Part shown: one piece after another, positions 1 through 6,809 of the stretch
How positions within the stretch are numbered: position 1 is the stretch's first letter
Layout: the number at the start of each line of letters is the position of its first letter
DNA from: an uncultured Clostridium sp.
Lineage (GTDB): Bacteria; Bacillota; Clostridia; Lachnospirales; Lachnospiraceae
DNA: 9,885 nucleotides
Assembly (NCBI GenBank): GCA_900555045.1
Contig: USJW01000146.1
Location: 1-9,885 of the forward strand
Direction of reading: 5' to 3'
Translations under genes and position numbers: made by a program
The notes under the pieces: model-generated
Database searches by the model: none
What the model was told of the DNA's origin: nothing
The model's input: only the letters and a program-made list of their open reading frames with translations

Positions 1-42
1 CCGAGATCTACACTCTTTCCCTACACGACGCTCTTCCGATCT
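1..42. other. Illumina TruSeq P5 adapter remnant (artifact)
   Basis: These bases match the last 42 bases of the Illumina TruSeq universal (P5) adapter, from the CCGAGATCTACAC part through the ACGCTCTTCCGATCT end. The adapter reads directly into the insert, as expected for an untrimmed library end. This stretch is not part of the organism's genome. The first genomic base is about 43, and the tRNA that starts there is truncated by the join. Confidence 0.98.
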
Positions 43-110
43 AGATGACGGGAATCGAACCCGCCTCCTCAGCTTGGGAAGCTGATATTCTACCGATGAA
101 CTACATCTGC
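43..110 (-). tRNA. tRNA-Gly (anticodon CCC), 3' end truncated
   Basis: The minus strand folds as a standard cloverleaf. It has acceptor 5' strand GCAGATG, D stem GTTC/GAAT, anticodon stem TCAGC/GCTGA around the loop TTCCCAA, a 4-base variable loop, T stem GCGGG/CCCGT and T loop TTCGAAT. The loop gives anticodon CCC, which reads the glycine codon GGG. The 3' acceptor strand should be CATCTGC but only CATCT is present, because the sequencing adapter begins at base 42. The last two paired bases and the discriminator base are therefore missing, and whether CCA is encoded cannot be seen. This is an assembly-edge truncation, not a pseudogene. Confidence 0.95.
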
Positions 111-121
111 ACAACACTGAT

Positions 122-149
122 ATTATACCATATTTTTGCAATTAATCAA
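122..149 (-). promoter_or_regulatory. tRNA-Gly promoter
   Basis: On the minus strand, TTGATT (144-149) and a perfect TATAAT (122-127) are separated by 16 bases. Transcription would start near 115, about 5 bases before the tRNA 5' end at 110, which fits a short trimmed tRNA leader. Confidence 0.75.
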
Positions 150-170
150 GCACTTTTTTAATTTTTTTCA
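150..170 (-). promoter_or_regulatory. A-tract UP-like element of the tRNA promoter
   Basis: Immediately upstream of the -35 hexamer the minus strand carries two runs of A, seven (162-168) and six (154-159), separated by TT. This phased AT-rich stretch at about -37 to -57 resembles the UP elements that bind the RNA polymerase alpha subunit at stable RNA promoters. It is an inference from position and composition only. Confidence 0.45.
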
Positions 171-198
171 GGCGACAATTTCTCGCATATTTGGCAGT

Positions 199-919
<721 letters not shown>

Positions 920-930
<11 letters not shown>

Positions 931-1600
931 AGGACACCCTCCTCTCTACAATCTTGGCCACCCTTGACAGAAGGGTGCAGACGACCAGGTAAAACAGAGC
1001 GACGGACAGCCAGATCGGCATGACAAGCGACGCGGAGTTGGCCGCGATGATCTTTCCGTTCTGCGTCAGCTCCCTCGGCCCGATCACCGATACCAGGGAC
1101 GTATCCTTGAGCGTGATGATGAACTGGTTGATGATCGAGGGCAGCATGGTCCTGAATGCCTGGGGAAGTATTATTTTTCGCATGGCCTTTCCGTAGGGCA
1201 GTCCAAGGCTTCTGGCGGCCTCCATCTGTCCCTTGTCCACCGCCTCGATGCCGCCGCGGATAATCTCCGCCATGTAGGCTCCCGCGTTCAGGCTCAGGGC
1301 CACCATGCCGGCCGTGGAGGCGCCTCCAAGGGCGTTCCACTGGAAGCCGTAGGGCTTTAAGGTGGCGCCAACGCCGTAGTATATGATAAATACCTGAACC
1401 ATCAGCGGGGTTCCGCGGATAATATCAATATAGAGGTCCGCAATCACCTTCAGCACGCTGACCCCGGACACCTTAAACAGGCCGAATACGGTCCCCAGCG
1501 CCGTCGCAACGATCAGGGAAACCACGGTCATTTTAAGTGTCACGCCCAGAGCCTGGAAAAACAACGGATAATACTGAACTAAAACATTGATAACCTGCAT
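920..1600 (-). CDS. Polar amino acid ABC transporter permease (HisM/GlnP family)
   Basis: Integral membrane subunit of 226 residues, typical length for the PAAT permease family. Hydrophobic segments are visible at about residues 15-41, 52-78, 94-113 and 190-212. The RGTP motif (62-65) and the EAA loop (127-148, beginning EAARSLGLP), which docks on the ATPase, are both intact. The ATG at 1600 follows AGGA with seven bases of spacing. Only one permease gene is present, so the transporter probably uses a homodimer of this protein, as in glutamine-type systems; this is inference. It sits between the binding-protein gene (91 bases upstream, with a hairpin in the gap) and the ATPase gene, which overlaps its 3' end. 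Confidence 0.94.
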
Positions 1601-1629
1601 ACTCTCATCCTAACTTCATCATGATTTGG

Positions 1630-1658
1630 CGGCGCTCCGGATCTCTTCCGAAGCGCCG
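1630..1658 (-). repeat. Intercistronic hairpin between binding protein and permease genes
   Basis: Two 12-base arms (1630-1641 and 1647-1658) pair fully with one G-U wobble around a 5-base loop. The stem is GC-rich. On the transcribed strand it is followed by CCAAATC, with no run of U, so it does not look like a complete intrinsic terminator. In binding-protein operons such hairpins commonly protect the first gene's mRNA from 3' decay or reduce downstream expression, so that binding protein exceeds membrane subunits. That role is inferred here. Confidence 0.7.
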
Positions 1659-1691
1659 TCAAGACGCCTTATTTGCTACAGTTTGCTTTTA

Positions 1692-2522
1692 CTATTTTGC
1701 GATGTAGGTGTCCAGGATCTCCTGGTACTTGCCGCTCGCCTTGATGTTCTCAAGGCCCTTGTTGAACATCTCAACCAGCTCCGGGTTTGCGCCCTTCATG
1801 GTTGCGAAGCCGTAGGAGGAACCGGCCTCCATGGGGGTCGGAAGCTTTAATCCAAGGCCTCTGCTGATCTCGTAGCCGATTACCGGGTAGTCCTCGAAGC
1901 AAGCGGAAGCCTCACCGGCCAGAACTGCCTGGTACATGGTGGCGGAATCCTCGTACTGGGTCACGCTAAAGCCGTATTTGTCGGCGATGGACTCTGCGAA
2001 GGTGCAGCCCTCGGTGCCGATCTTGGCCGCCACGTTGGTGTCCTTAAGCTTGTCGTAGGAGTCGATGTCGGAGTCAGCTAAAACCGCCATGCCAACGCCG
2101 GAGTCATAGTAGGCGGTGGAGAAATCATACTTCTCCTTGCGCGCGTCCGTAATGGACATTCCGGCGATCACGCCGTCACACTCTCCCGCCTCAAGAGCGG
2201 TGGTCGCCGCGGAGAATCCAACCGGGATCACCTCGTACTTAAAGCCCTGATCCTCGGCAACCGCCTTCAGGATATCCATATCGATTCCAACTAACTCACC
2301 CTTCTCATTCTCAAACTCAAAGGGAGCGAAGGTGGTATCTGTGTTGATGATATAAGTTTTGTCCGCCGCCGCTGCGGTGGTATCCGCTGCCGCTGTGTCC
2401 GCCGCTTTTGTGTCCGCCGCTGTGGTTGCCGGAGCCGCCGTGGTCGCGCTCGTTCCTGAACCGCAGCCCGCCAGGGCCAAAGCCGTCATTGCCGCCAGGG
2501 ATAATGCCATAAACTTTCTCAT
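1692..2522 (-). CDS. Amino acid ABC transporter substrate-binding lipoprotein (SBP family 3)
   Basis: Extracellular lipid-anchored receptor that captures an amino acid for the permease and ATPase encoded after it. The 276-residue product has a signal peptide ending in the lipobox LAGC with Cys20. Residues 21-54 form a low-complexity Ala/Thr/Asp linker, followed by a complete SBP_bac_3 domain. Family hallmarks include FAPFEF (65-70), the GMSITDARKEKYDFS block with Arg128, expected to hold the ligand carboxylate, and Asp211 in EDYP, expected to hold the ligand amino group. The ATG has AGGAGG nine bases upstream. Glutamine-type or other polar amino acids are plausible ligands, but specificity cannot be fixed by eye. 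The domain contains three cysteines (115, 173, 208) besides the lipid-anchor Cys20; their role is unclear. Confidence 0.94.
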   Translation of the reverse strand: MRKFMALSLAAMTALALAGCGSGTSATTAAPATTAADTKAADTAAADTTAAAADKTYIINTDTTFAPFEFENEKGELVGIDMDILKAVAEDQGFKYEVIPVGFSAATTALEAGECDGVIAGMSITDARKEKYDFSTAYYDSGVGMAVLADSDIDSYDKLKDTNVAAKIGTEGCTFAESIADKYGFSVTQYEDSATMYQAVLAGEASACFEDYPVIGYEISRGLGLKLPTPMEAGSSYGFATMKGANPELVEMFNKGLENIKASGKYQEILDTYIAK

Positions 2523-2540
2523 AATATGTATCCTCCTCTT

Positions 2541-2580
2541 AAAATAAAATAAGGGTGACTTTAATAAACTTAAAGTCCCC
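2541..2580 (-). terminator. Candidate attenuator hairpin in the binding-protein leader
   Basis: In the leader RNA, GACTTTAA (2570-2577) and TTAAAGTC (2557-2564) pair perfectly around a 5-base loop. GGG and CCC flanks extend the stem across a single-base bulge. The next transcribed bases are TTATTTTATTTT (2541-2552), a broken U-rich tract, and the AGGAGG ribosome site follows directly. The layout resembles an intrinsic terminator placed in front of the gene. It is AT-rich and may be weak, and it could equally act as a leader stem that affects translation. Confidence 0.45.
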
Positions 2581-2591
2581 TTTGACTCTGC

Positions 2592-2606
2592 GTTGCCTGC
2601 CGCAAC
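2592..2606 (-). repeat. Small dyad at the start of the binding-protein leader
   Basis: The arms GTTGC and GCAAC are separated by five bases and begin about four bases after the inferred transcription start. The dyad could be a repressor operator or the first stem of the leader RNA. Short arms make chance occurrence quite possible. Confidence 0.3.
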
Positions 2607-2616
2607 TGCTTGCTAC

Positions 2617-2645
2617 AATATAGCACAGCCCAAAAGCAAAGTCAA
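2617..2645 (-). promoter_or_regulatory. Promoter of the amino acid ABC operon
   Basis: TTGACT (2640-2645) and TATATT (2617-2622) are separated by exactly 17 bases, and TGC directly before the -10 gives an extended -10 element. Transcription would start near 2610, leaving a leader of about 88 bases before the binding-protein ATG. It lies about 75 bases beyond the fbp terminator, as expected for an independent unit. Confidence 0.75.
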
Positions 2646-2718
2646 TAGGTTGTGATTGCAACAACTTAAAAATTGTGACAGTTATAGAAATCCCTTCCAG
2701 AAATCCATTCTTTTTATG

Positions 2719-2756
2719 AAAAATGCCGGAACATGTGATTATCACATGCCCGGCAT
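2719..2756 (-). terminator. Intrinsic terminator downstream of fbp
   Basis: ATGCCGG and CCGGCAT form the base of a stem that continues, across a small internal loop, as CATGTGA/TCACATG around a 3-base loop (2723-2756). The transcribed strand then has five U residues (2719-2723, the first U overlapping the stem base). This is a good rho-independent terminator for fbp. Confidence 0.8.
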
Positions 2757-2777
2757 CCGGCGCAGGACCTGCGCCGG
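2757..2777 (-). repeat. GC-rich hairpin abutting the fbp terminator
   Basis: The 9-base arms CCGGCGCAG/CTGCGCCGG pair perfectly around a 3-base loop. The hairpin begins 15 bases after the fbp stop and ends exactly where the U-tailed terminator hairpin begins. It probably strengthens termination or protects the 3' end. Confidence 0.75.
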
Positions 2778-2792
2778 TTTCCTCTGTGTATT

Positions 2793-4754
2793 CTATTTCA
2801 CCGGAAATTTCTCCACGATCACGCCGGAGCGGTACGCCTCCAGAAGCTTCTCCAGGTCGTTAATCTTCTCCCTAAGCTCCCGGCCCACGTCGGTGTCGCC
2901 CACCAGCTTGCGCTCGGAGACGCGCTTTACGATGGTGCTCTCCGAGTGGATGTCGATCTCCTGCTCGATGGCCGCCTCCGTGGACTCGAACGGCTCCAGG
3001 GCCGCCAGAATCAGCCCGTAGGAGTTGTAGATCAGCGTGTATCCGGCGATTCCGGTCTCCTTCTGGTAGGCCCTGGAGAAGCCCCCGTCGATGACCAGCA
3101 CCTTTCCCCCGCACTTGACGGGATTCTCCCCGCTCTTACTCTTCACCGGCACGTGGCCGTTGACGATGTGGCTCCCCTCTGCGGGCAGCCCGAACTCCGC
3201 CAGGATGCGGTCCGCCACCTCCTCCTGCTCCAGCAGCTTGTAGTAGGGGTTCTTCCGCTCCCTGTGCGTCTCTTTGTCCTCCAGGAAATACCGCTCGAAG
3301 GTGGCCATCTTGTGCTTGCCGAACAGCGGGGAGTTCTCGTGCAGCCAGATGTACCACATGGTGTCCCTGCCCCGCTCCCGCTCTGCCGGGTCCGTTGCCA
3401 CAAAGCCCTTGCGCACCCAGCTGTCCAGAATCTCGTAGAGGGCCTTTCCGCGGTAAACCGATCCCCACAGCGGCACCTCCTTGAAGCTGCCGTCCTCGTT
3501 TAACGGCATACAGCCGTGGTAGAGCAGGTTTCCGTTGTACACCTTGTAGAGACTCCCCTTCGCCAGCAGAAAGCGCATGTGCTGCTGGAGCTTCTCGCAG
3601 TTTAAGAACGCCCGCTCCAGCCGGTCCATGATCTCGCTCTCCTGCTCAGTCAGGCGGTAGGGATCCGCCGGATCCACGGTGGGGAAATGCTTATCCAGTA
3701 ACGGATATTCCCGCTCCCCGATCCGCAGGACGCCCCGCCCATAGTCGATGCGGTGGAGAAGGTTTCTGGACTCCAGGCCGAACTCCGGGTAGCGCCTCAC
3801 CAACTGCCCCTCCACCTTGAACTGGATGATGGAGATGGCCTTGTGCATCCGGATGTTTAGCTCCGTCTCGCTGGCCCCCGCCCCGGGCGCCCCTTTAAGG
3901 CCAAAGCAGGTGCACGGGTCGTCCCCGTAGGTCTCCAGCGCAAACGTGGCAAGCGGCAGCAGGTTGATCCCGTAGCCGTCCTCCAAAAGGTCCAGGTTCC
4001 CGTAGCGGGCGCAGATGCGGATCACATTGGCGATGCAGCCCCTCTGCCCCGCCGCGGCCCCCATCCAGAGCACGTCGTGGTTGCCCCACTGGATGTCCAC
4101 CGAGTGGTAGGTCATCAGCTTATCCATGATGATGTGGGGGCCGGGCCCCCGGTCGTAAATGTCCCCCAGAATGTGGAGGTGGTCCACCGTCAGCCGCTGA
4201 ATGAGCTCGCACATGGCCACGATGCACTCCGAAGCCCGCCCCACCCGGATGATGGTGCGCACGATGGCGTTGTAGTAGGACTCCTTGTCCCGGATGTCCA
4301 CCTTCTCCGTGATCAGCTCCTCGATCACGTAGGCGAACTCCGGCGGCAGGGCCTTTCGCACCTTGGAGCGGGTGTACTTGCTGGCAGCCCGCTTGCTCAC
4401 CTCGATCAGCCGGTACAGTGTGATTTTATACCAGTCCTCCGGGTTCTTTGAGGTCTTTAAAATCTGCGCCATCTTCTCCCGCGGATAGTAAATCAGCGTG
4501 GCAAGCGACTGCTTGTCCTGGTTGCTCAGCGTGTTCCCGAACACGTCGTTTACCTTGCGCCGGACCGCCCCGGAGCCGTTCTTTAACACGTGGGCGAACG
4601 CCTCGTACTCCCCGTGGATGTCCGTCAGGAAATGCTCCGTCCCCTTGGGCAGATTTAGAATCGCCTCCAGGTTGATCACCTCCGTGGACGCGGCCGCGAT
4701 CGTGGGGTAAAGCTCAGCCAGCCGCTCCAGATACCTTGTCTCCAAATCCCGCAT
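2793..4754 (-). CDS. fbp: Fructose-1,6-bisphosphatase class III
   Basis: This cytosolic enzyme hydrolyses fructose 1,6-bisphosphate to fructose 6-phosphate and phosphate, the committed phosphatase step of gluconeogenesis (EC 3.1.3.11). The 653-residue product has the length typical of the Firmicutes class III enzyme, which is unrelated to the E. coli Fbp/GlpX types and belongs to the calcineurin-like metallophosphatases. Metal-site motifs are intact: TDIHGEYEAF (44-53, Asp45 and His47), GDIYDRG (197-203) and WGNHD (223-227). The later class-specific blocks LYHGCMP (411-417), NGHVPVK (532-538) and DGGFSRAYQ (556-564) are also present. The ATG at 4754 has GGAGG six bases upstream, and the stop is TAG. 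Its own promoter candidate and double-hairpin terminator suggest a monocistronic unit. The Bacillus enzyme is known to respond to AMP and phosphoenolpyruvate; that is family knowledge, not visible here. Confidence 0.97.
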   Translation of the reverse strand: MRDLETRYLERLAELYPTIAAASTEVINLEAILNLPKGTEHFLTDIHGEYEAFAHVLKNGSGAVRRKVNDVFGNTLSNQDKQSLATLIYYPREKMAQILKTSKNPEDWYKITLYRLIEVSKRAASKYTRSKVRKALPPEFAYVIEELITEKVDIRDKESYYNAIVRTIIRVGRASECIVAMCELIQRLTVDHLHILGDIYDRGPGPHIIMDKLMTYHSVDIQWGNHDVLWMGAAAGQRGCIANVIRICARYGNLDLLEDGYGINLLPLATFALETYGDDPCTCFGLKGAPGAGASETELNIRMHKAISIIQFKVEGQLVRRYPEFGLESRNLLHRIDYGRGVLRIGEREYPLLDKHFPTVDPADPYRLTEQESEIMDRLERAFLNCEKLQQHMRFLLAKGSLYKVYNGNLLYHGCMPLNEDGSFKEVPLWGSVYRGKALYEILDSWVRKGFVATDPAERERGRDTMWYIWLHENSPLFGKHKMATFERYFLEDKETHRERKNPYYKLLEQEEVADRILAEFGLPAEGSHIVNGHVPVKSKSGENPVKCGGKVLVIDGGFSRAYQKETGIAGYTLIYNSYGLILAALEPFESTEAAIEQEIDIHSESTIVKRVSERKLVGDTDVGRELREKINDLEKLLEAYRSGVIVEKFPVK

Positions 4755-4787
4755 ATCTTTCCTCCCTGTGTCTGTTCACATAAATCT

Positions 4788-4816
4788 ACTATAACACAGG
4801 AAGTTCCAAAGCTAAA
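4788..4816 (-). promoter_or_regulatory. Candidate fbp promoter
   Basis: TATAGT (4788-4793) is preceded at 17 bases by TTTAGC (4811-4816), a poor -35 match. Transcription would start near 4781, about 27 bases before the fbp ATG. The good -10 and spacing but weak -35 suggest a modest or activator-dependent promoter. Confidence 0.4.
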
Positions 4817-4838
4817 GTTCTTTTCCGGGTGCACGTGG

Positions 4839-4873
4839 GGAGGGGGAGTATCCGCAAAGATATCTCCCCCTCC
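4839..4873 (-). terminator. Strong hairpin downstream of the Na+/Pi symporter gene
   Basis: The 10-base arms GGAGGGGGAG/CTCCCCCTCC pair perfectly. Four more pairs (TATC/GATA) extend the stem across a one-base bulge, leaving a 6-base loop. It starts 16 bases past the symporter stop. On the transcribed strand the stem is followed by CCACGTGC rather than U residues, so it may act as a 3' stabiliser or an imperfect terminator. On the opposite strand the bases after the stem are more T-rich. Confidence 0.55.
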
Positions 4874-4889
4874 TTATTCCATTTTGCTC

Positions 4890-6551
4890 CTATATCTGCG
4901 CAGCCGCAGCCGCGGTCTCGTCCTCGGGCGCGCCCTCGATGGCCGCGTAGGCCTGGGCGATGTTCAGCACATGGTCGCCGATTCGCTCGTAGTCGGTCAG
5001 CATCTCCGAGTACATGATGGACGACTCCACGTTGCAGTGGCCCGCCCGCATCCGGTTGATCTGGTTCTGCCGGAACTGAACGGTCGTGTCGTCCATCTTC
5101 TGCTCCAGCTCCTCCGCCCGGGCGAGCGCCACGTGCTCCCCCCGGGACGCCGCCAGCAGCAGCTCCATGGCCTCCTTGCAGATTCCCTCCATGGTCTTCA
5201 TCTCACTCATTGCGTACTCGGAGAAGGACAGGTTCTTCTCCGCGATGGTCTGGGCGTACTCGGCAAGGTTCATGGCGTGGTCGCCGATTCGCTCGATGTT
5301 GCCGATGATGGTATACATGTTGTTCAGTGCCACAACGTCCCTGGGCGTCTGGTCCAGCACCAGTACCTTGGAGATTTTCTGCGACAGGCGCACGTTGAAG
5401 AGATCCAGCTCCTCCTCGTTGGCCTCGATCTCCTCCAGGCCGCCGTTTTTGCCCTCCACAGCCTGGAAGCTCTTGCCCACGTTCACCGCGGCGGTCTCAA
5501 GCATCTGCCGGATCTCCCCGCCGATCTGGGCGATGGCCAGGGTGGAGAGGCCCAGCACATGCTTGGAGGCCATTAGGCCCTCAAACCACTGATCCGCATC
5601 CATAACCTTGGTCTCCCGCTCCGGAAGAATGATCACCGCCAGCTTCACGAGCAGGGTTCCGAAGGGAAGTAACAGCACGGTGGTCACCACGTTGAAGATG
5701 GTGTGGACGTTTGCGATCTGAGCCACCGGGTTGCCCGGGGTCAGCGCCACCATCCAGTCGGTGAACGGCGTCACCAGGCACAGACTCACGAACAGCACGG
5801 TCCCGATCACGTTGAACATCAGGTGGATCAGCGTGGTGCGCTTGGCGTTGCGGTTGGTTCCCACGGAGGCCAGAAGGGCCGTGATACAGGTTCCGATGTT
5901 CTGTCCGAACAGCACGAACACCGCGCTGTGCAGATTGATCACCCCGCCCATGGCCAGGGCCTGCAGGATACCCACGGAGGCGGAGGAGGACTGGATAATG
6001 GCCGTGAACACTGCTCCAGCCAGGATTCCAAGCACCGGGTTGGAGAACTTGGTCATCAGTTTAATGAAGGCCGCGTTGTCCCGCAGCGGAACCATGGCGT
6101 CGCTCATCATGCCCATGCCGATGAAGAGCACGCCGATGCCGGCCACGATGCCGCCCACGTGCTGCACCTTCTTGTTTTTCACGAAGATCAGAAGCATCAC
6201 GCCGATGAACGCGATTAACGGCGCCAGCGCGCCGATGTCCAGGGCGATCAGCTGGCCGGTGATGGTGGTACCCACGTTGGCGCCCATGATAATCCACACC
6301 GCCTGCTTTAGGGTCATCAGGCCGGAGTTCACGAAGCCCACGGTCATCACCGTGGTGGCGGAGGACGACTGGATGAGCGCCGTGATCCCCGCGCCCACCA
6401 GGACGCCCAAAAACCGGTTGGCCGTCAGCCGCTCCAAAATCTGCTTCATCCGGTTGCCGGCCACCGCCTCCAGATTGTTGCTCATCATCTGCATGCCGTA
6501 CATAAAGAGCGCAAGTCCGCCCAGAAGGCCCAGAATCAATTCCATTCCCAT
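4890..6551 (-). CDS. Na+/phosphate symporter with C-terminal PhoU-like domain
   Basis: Membrane protein predicted to import inorganic phosphate with sodium (Na/Pi cotransporter family, NptA/YjbB type). The duplicated transport core is plain: QSSSATT (61-67) with GANVGTT (90-96), then QSSSAS (187-192) with GQNIGTC (216-222). About eight hydrophobic segments lie in residues 1-315. From about residue 330 to 545 a soluble helical PhoU-like region carries two ERIGDH motifs (420-425 and 522-527). The tail ends in an Ala-rich stretch. The frame is open further upstream to a TTG at 6599, but the ATG at 6551 is preferred. AGGGAG lies nine bases before it, the protein then starts directly with a membrane helix, and the extra 16 residues overlap the leader hairpin's U tract. 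An ATG two codons later (6545) is an alternative. Some family members export phosphate, so direction is an inference. Confidence 0.93.
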   Translation of the reverse strand: MGMELILGLLGGLALFMYGMQMMSNNLEAVAGNRMKQILERLTANRFLGVLVGAGITALIQSSSATTVMTVGFVNSGLMTLKQAVWIIMGANVGTTITGQLIALDIGALAPLIAFIGVMLLIFVKNKKVQHVGGIVAGIGVLFIGMGMMSDAMVPLRDNAAFIKLMTKFSNPVLGILAGAVFTAIIQSSSASVGILQALAMGGVINLHSAVFVLFGQNIGTCITALLASVGTNRNAKRTTLIHLMFNVIGTVLFVSLCLVTPFTDWMVALTPGNPVAQIANVHTIFNVVTTVLLLPFGTLLVKLAVIILPERETKVMDADQWFEGLMASKHVLGLSTLAIAQIGGEIRQMLETAAVNVGKSFQAVEGKNGGLEEIEANEEELDLFNVRLSQKISKVLVLDQTPRDVVALNNMYTIIGNIERIGDHAMNLAEYAQTIAEKNLSFSEYAMSEMKTMEGICKEAMELLLAASRGEHVALARAEELEQKMDDTTVQFRQNQINRMRAGHCNVESSIMYSEMLTDYERIGDHVLNIAQAYAAIEGAPEDETAAAAAQI

Positions 6552-6597
6552 CTCTTTTTTCTCCCTTTGTTTGTCGTAAAAGAGGCCCCTCGCATTC

Positions 6598-6647
6598 AAA
6601 ATAAGACATAGCCTGCCATCCCAGTGGAATCGCAGGTTATGCCTTAT
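6598..6647 (-). terminator. Long leader hairpin upstream of the Na+/Pi symporter gene
   Basis: In the transcribed strand the arms 6632-6647 and 6601-6616 pair over 16 positions with one G-U wobble and one A-C mismatch. Inside, ATTCC/GGGAT continue the stem after a single G-G mismatch, leaving a 3-base loop, so nearly all of the 47 bases are paired. The stem ends in CTTAT followed by TTTG, giving a short U tract. It looks like an intrinsic terminator but lies about 47 bases before the symporter ATG and roughly 90 bases downstream of that gene's likely promoter start. It could therefore be an attenuator, the end of a short RNA, or the terminator of the TRAP operon upstream. Confidence 0.7.
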
Positions 6648-6740
6648 CTATAATTTGATAATATACTTGCCGAGAACCCGTAAAATCGCATTTACTGCCT
6701 CTTCCTTTACGATTGGTTTACAATAACTGTACACCGGTTC

Positions 6741-6769
6741 ATTATACGGGAAATCTCTCGTTCCGTCAA
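6741..6769 (-). promoter_or_regulatory. Promoter of the Na+/Pi symporter leader
   Basis: TTGACG (6764-6769) and a perfect TATAAT (6741-6746) are separated by 17 bases, the best sigma-A-type match in the window. Transcription would start near 6734, giving a leader of about 183 bases before the symporter ATG. Confidence 0.8.
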
Positions 6770-6773
6770 TCCT

Positions 6774-6788
6774 CTGGATATTATCCAG
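6774..6788 (-). repeat. Inverted repeat just upstream of the symporter promoter
   Basis: CTGGAT and ATCCAG form perfect 6-base arms around three bases, four bases upstream of the -35 hexamer and 21 bases past the dctM stop. It could be an activator or repressor site. As RNA it would be a small AT-rich hairpin with no U tract, so it is not a convincing dctM terminator. Confidence 0.35.
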
Positions 6789-6809
6789 TTTTCGCTAACA
6801 CTGTGCTTC

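Larger units (their letters stand above)
6648..6794 (-). other. Short open frame in the symporter leader (possible small protein or gene remnant)
   Basis: The minus strand is open for 48 codons between an in-frame TAG and another TAG at 6648-6650. The translated stretch looks protein-like, with a 28-residue end beginning VYSYCKPIVKEEAV and finishing KYIIKL. The only standard start codon in this frame is a GTG at 6734, which coincides with the expected transcription start of the promoter at 6741-6769. Translation would then have to be leaderless. No Shine-Dalgarno sequence is present. The stop codon directly abuts the large hairpin. I do not recognise the sequence. It may be a small protein, a leader peptide, the decayed 3' end of a former gene, or chance: 48 open codons is not rare. 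Confidence 0.22.

Noticed and set aside
171..198. Terminator for the amino acid ABC operon
   Set aside because: Only a 4-pair stem is visible, and the transcribed strand after it is A-rich rather than U-rich.
2539..2745. 68-codon minus-strand open frame between fbp and the binding-protein gene
   Set aside because: It runs across the ABC operon promoter, leader hairpin and fbp terminator. It has no ribosome site and no recognisable protein character.
4884..5576. Long plus-strand open frames opposite the symporter and fbp genes
   Set aside because: They are shadows of GC-rich coding sequence on the minus strand. The minus-strand products have intact family motifs and ribosome sites.
6552..6599. 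16-residue N-terminal extension of the Na+/Pi symporter from a TTG
   Set aside because: It starts at the U tract of the leader hairpin with no ribosome site at a suitable distance. The ATG at 6551 is better placed.
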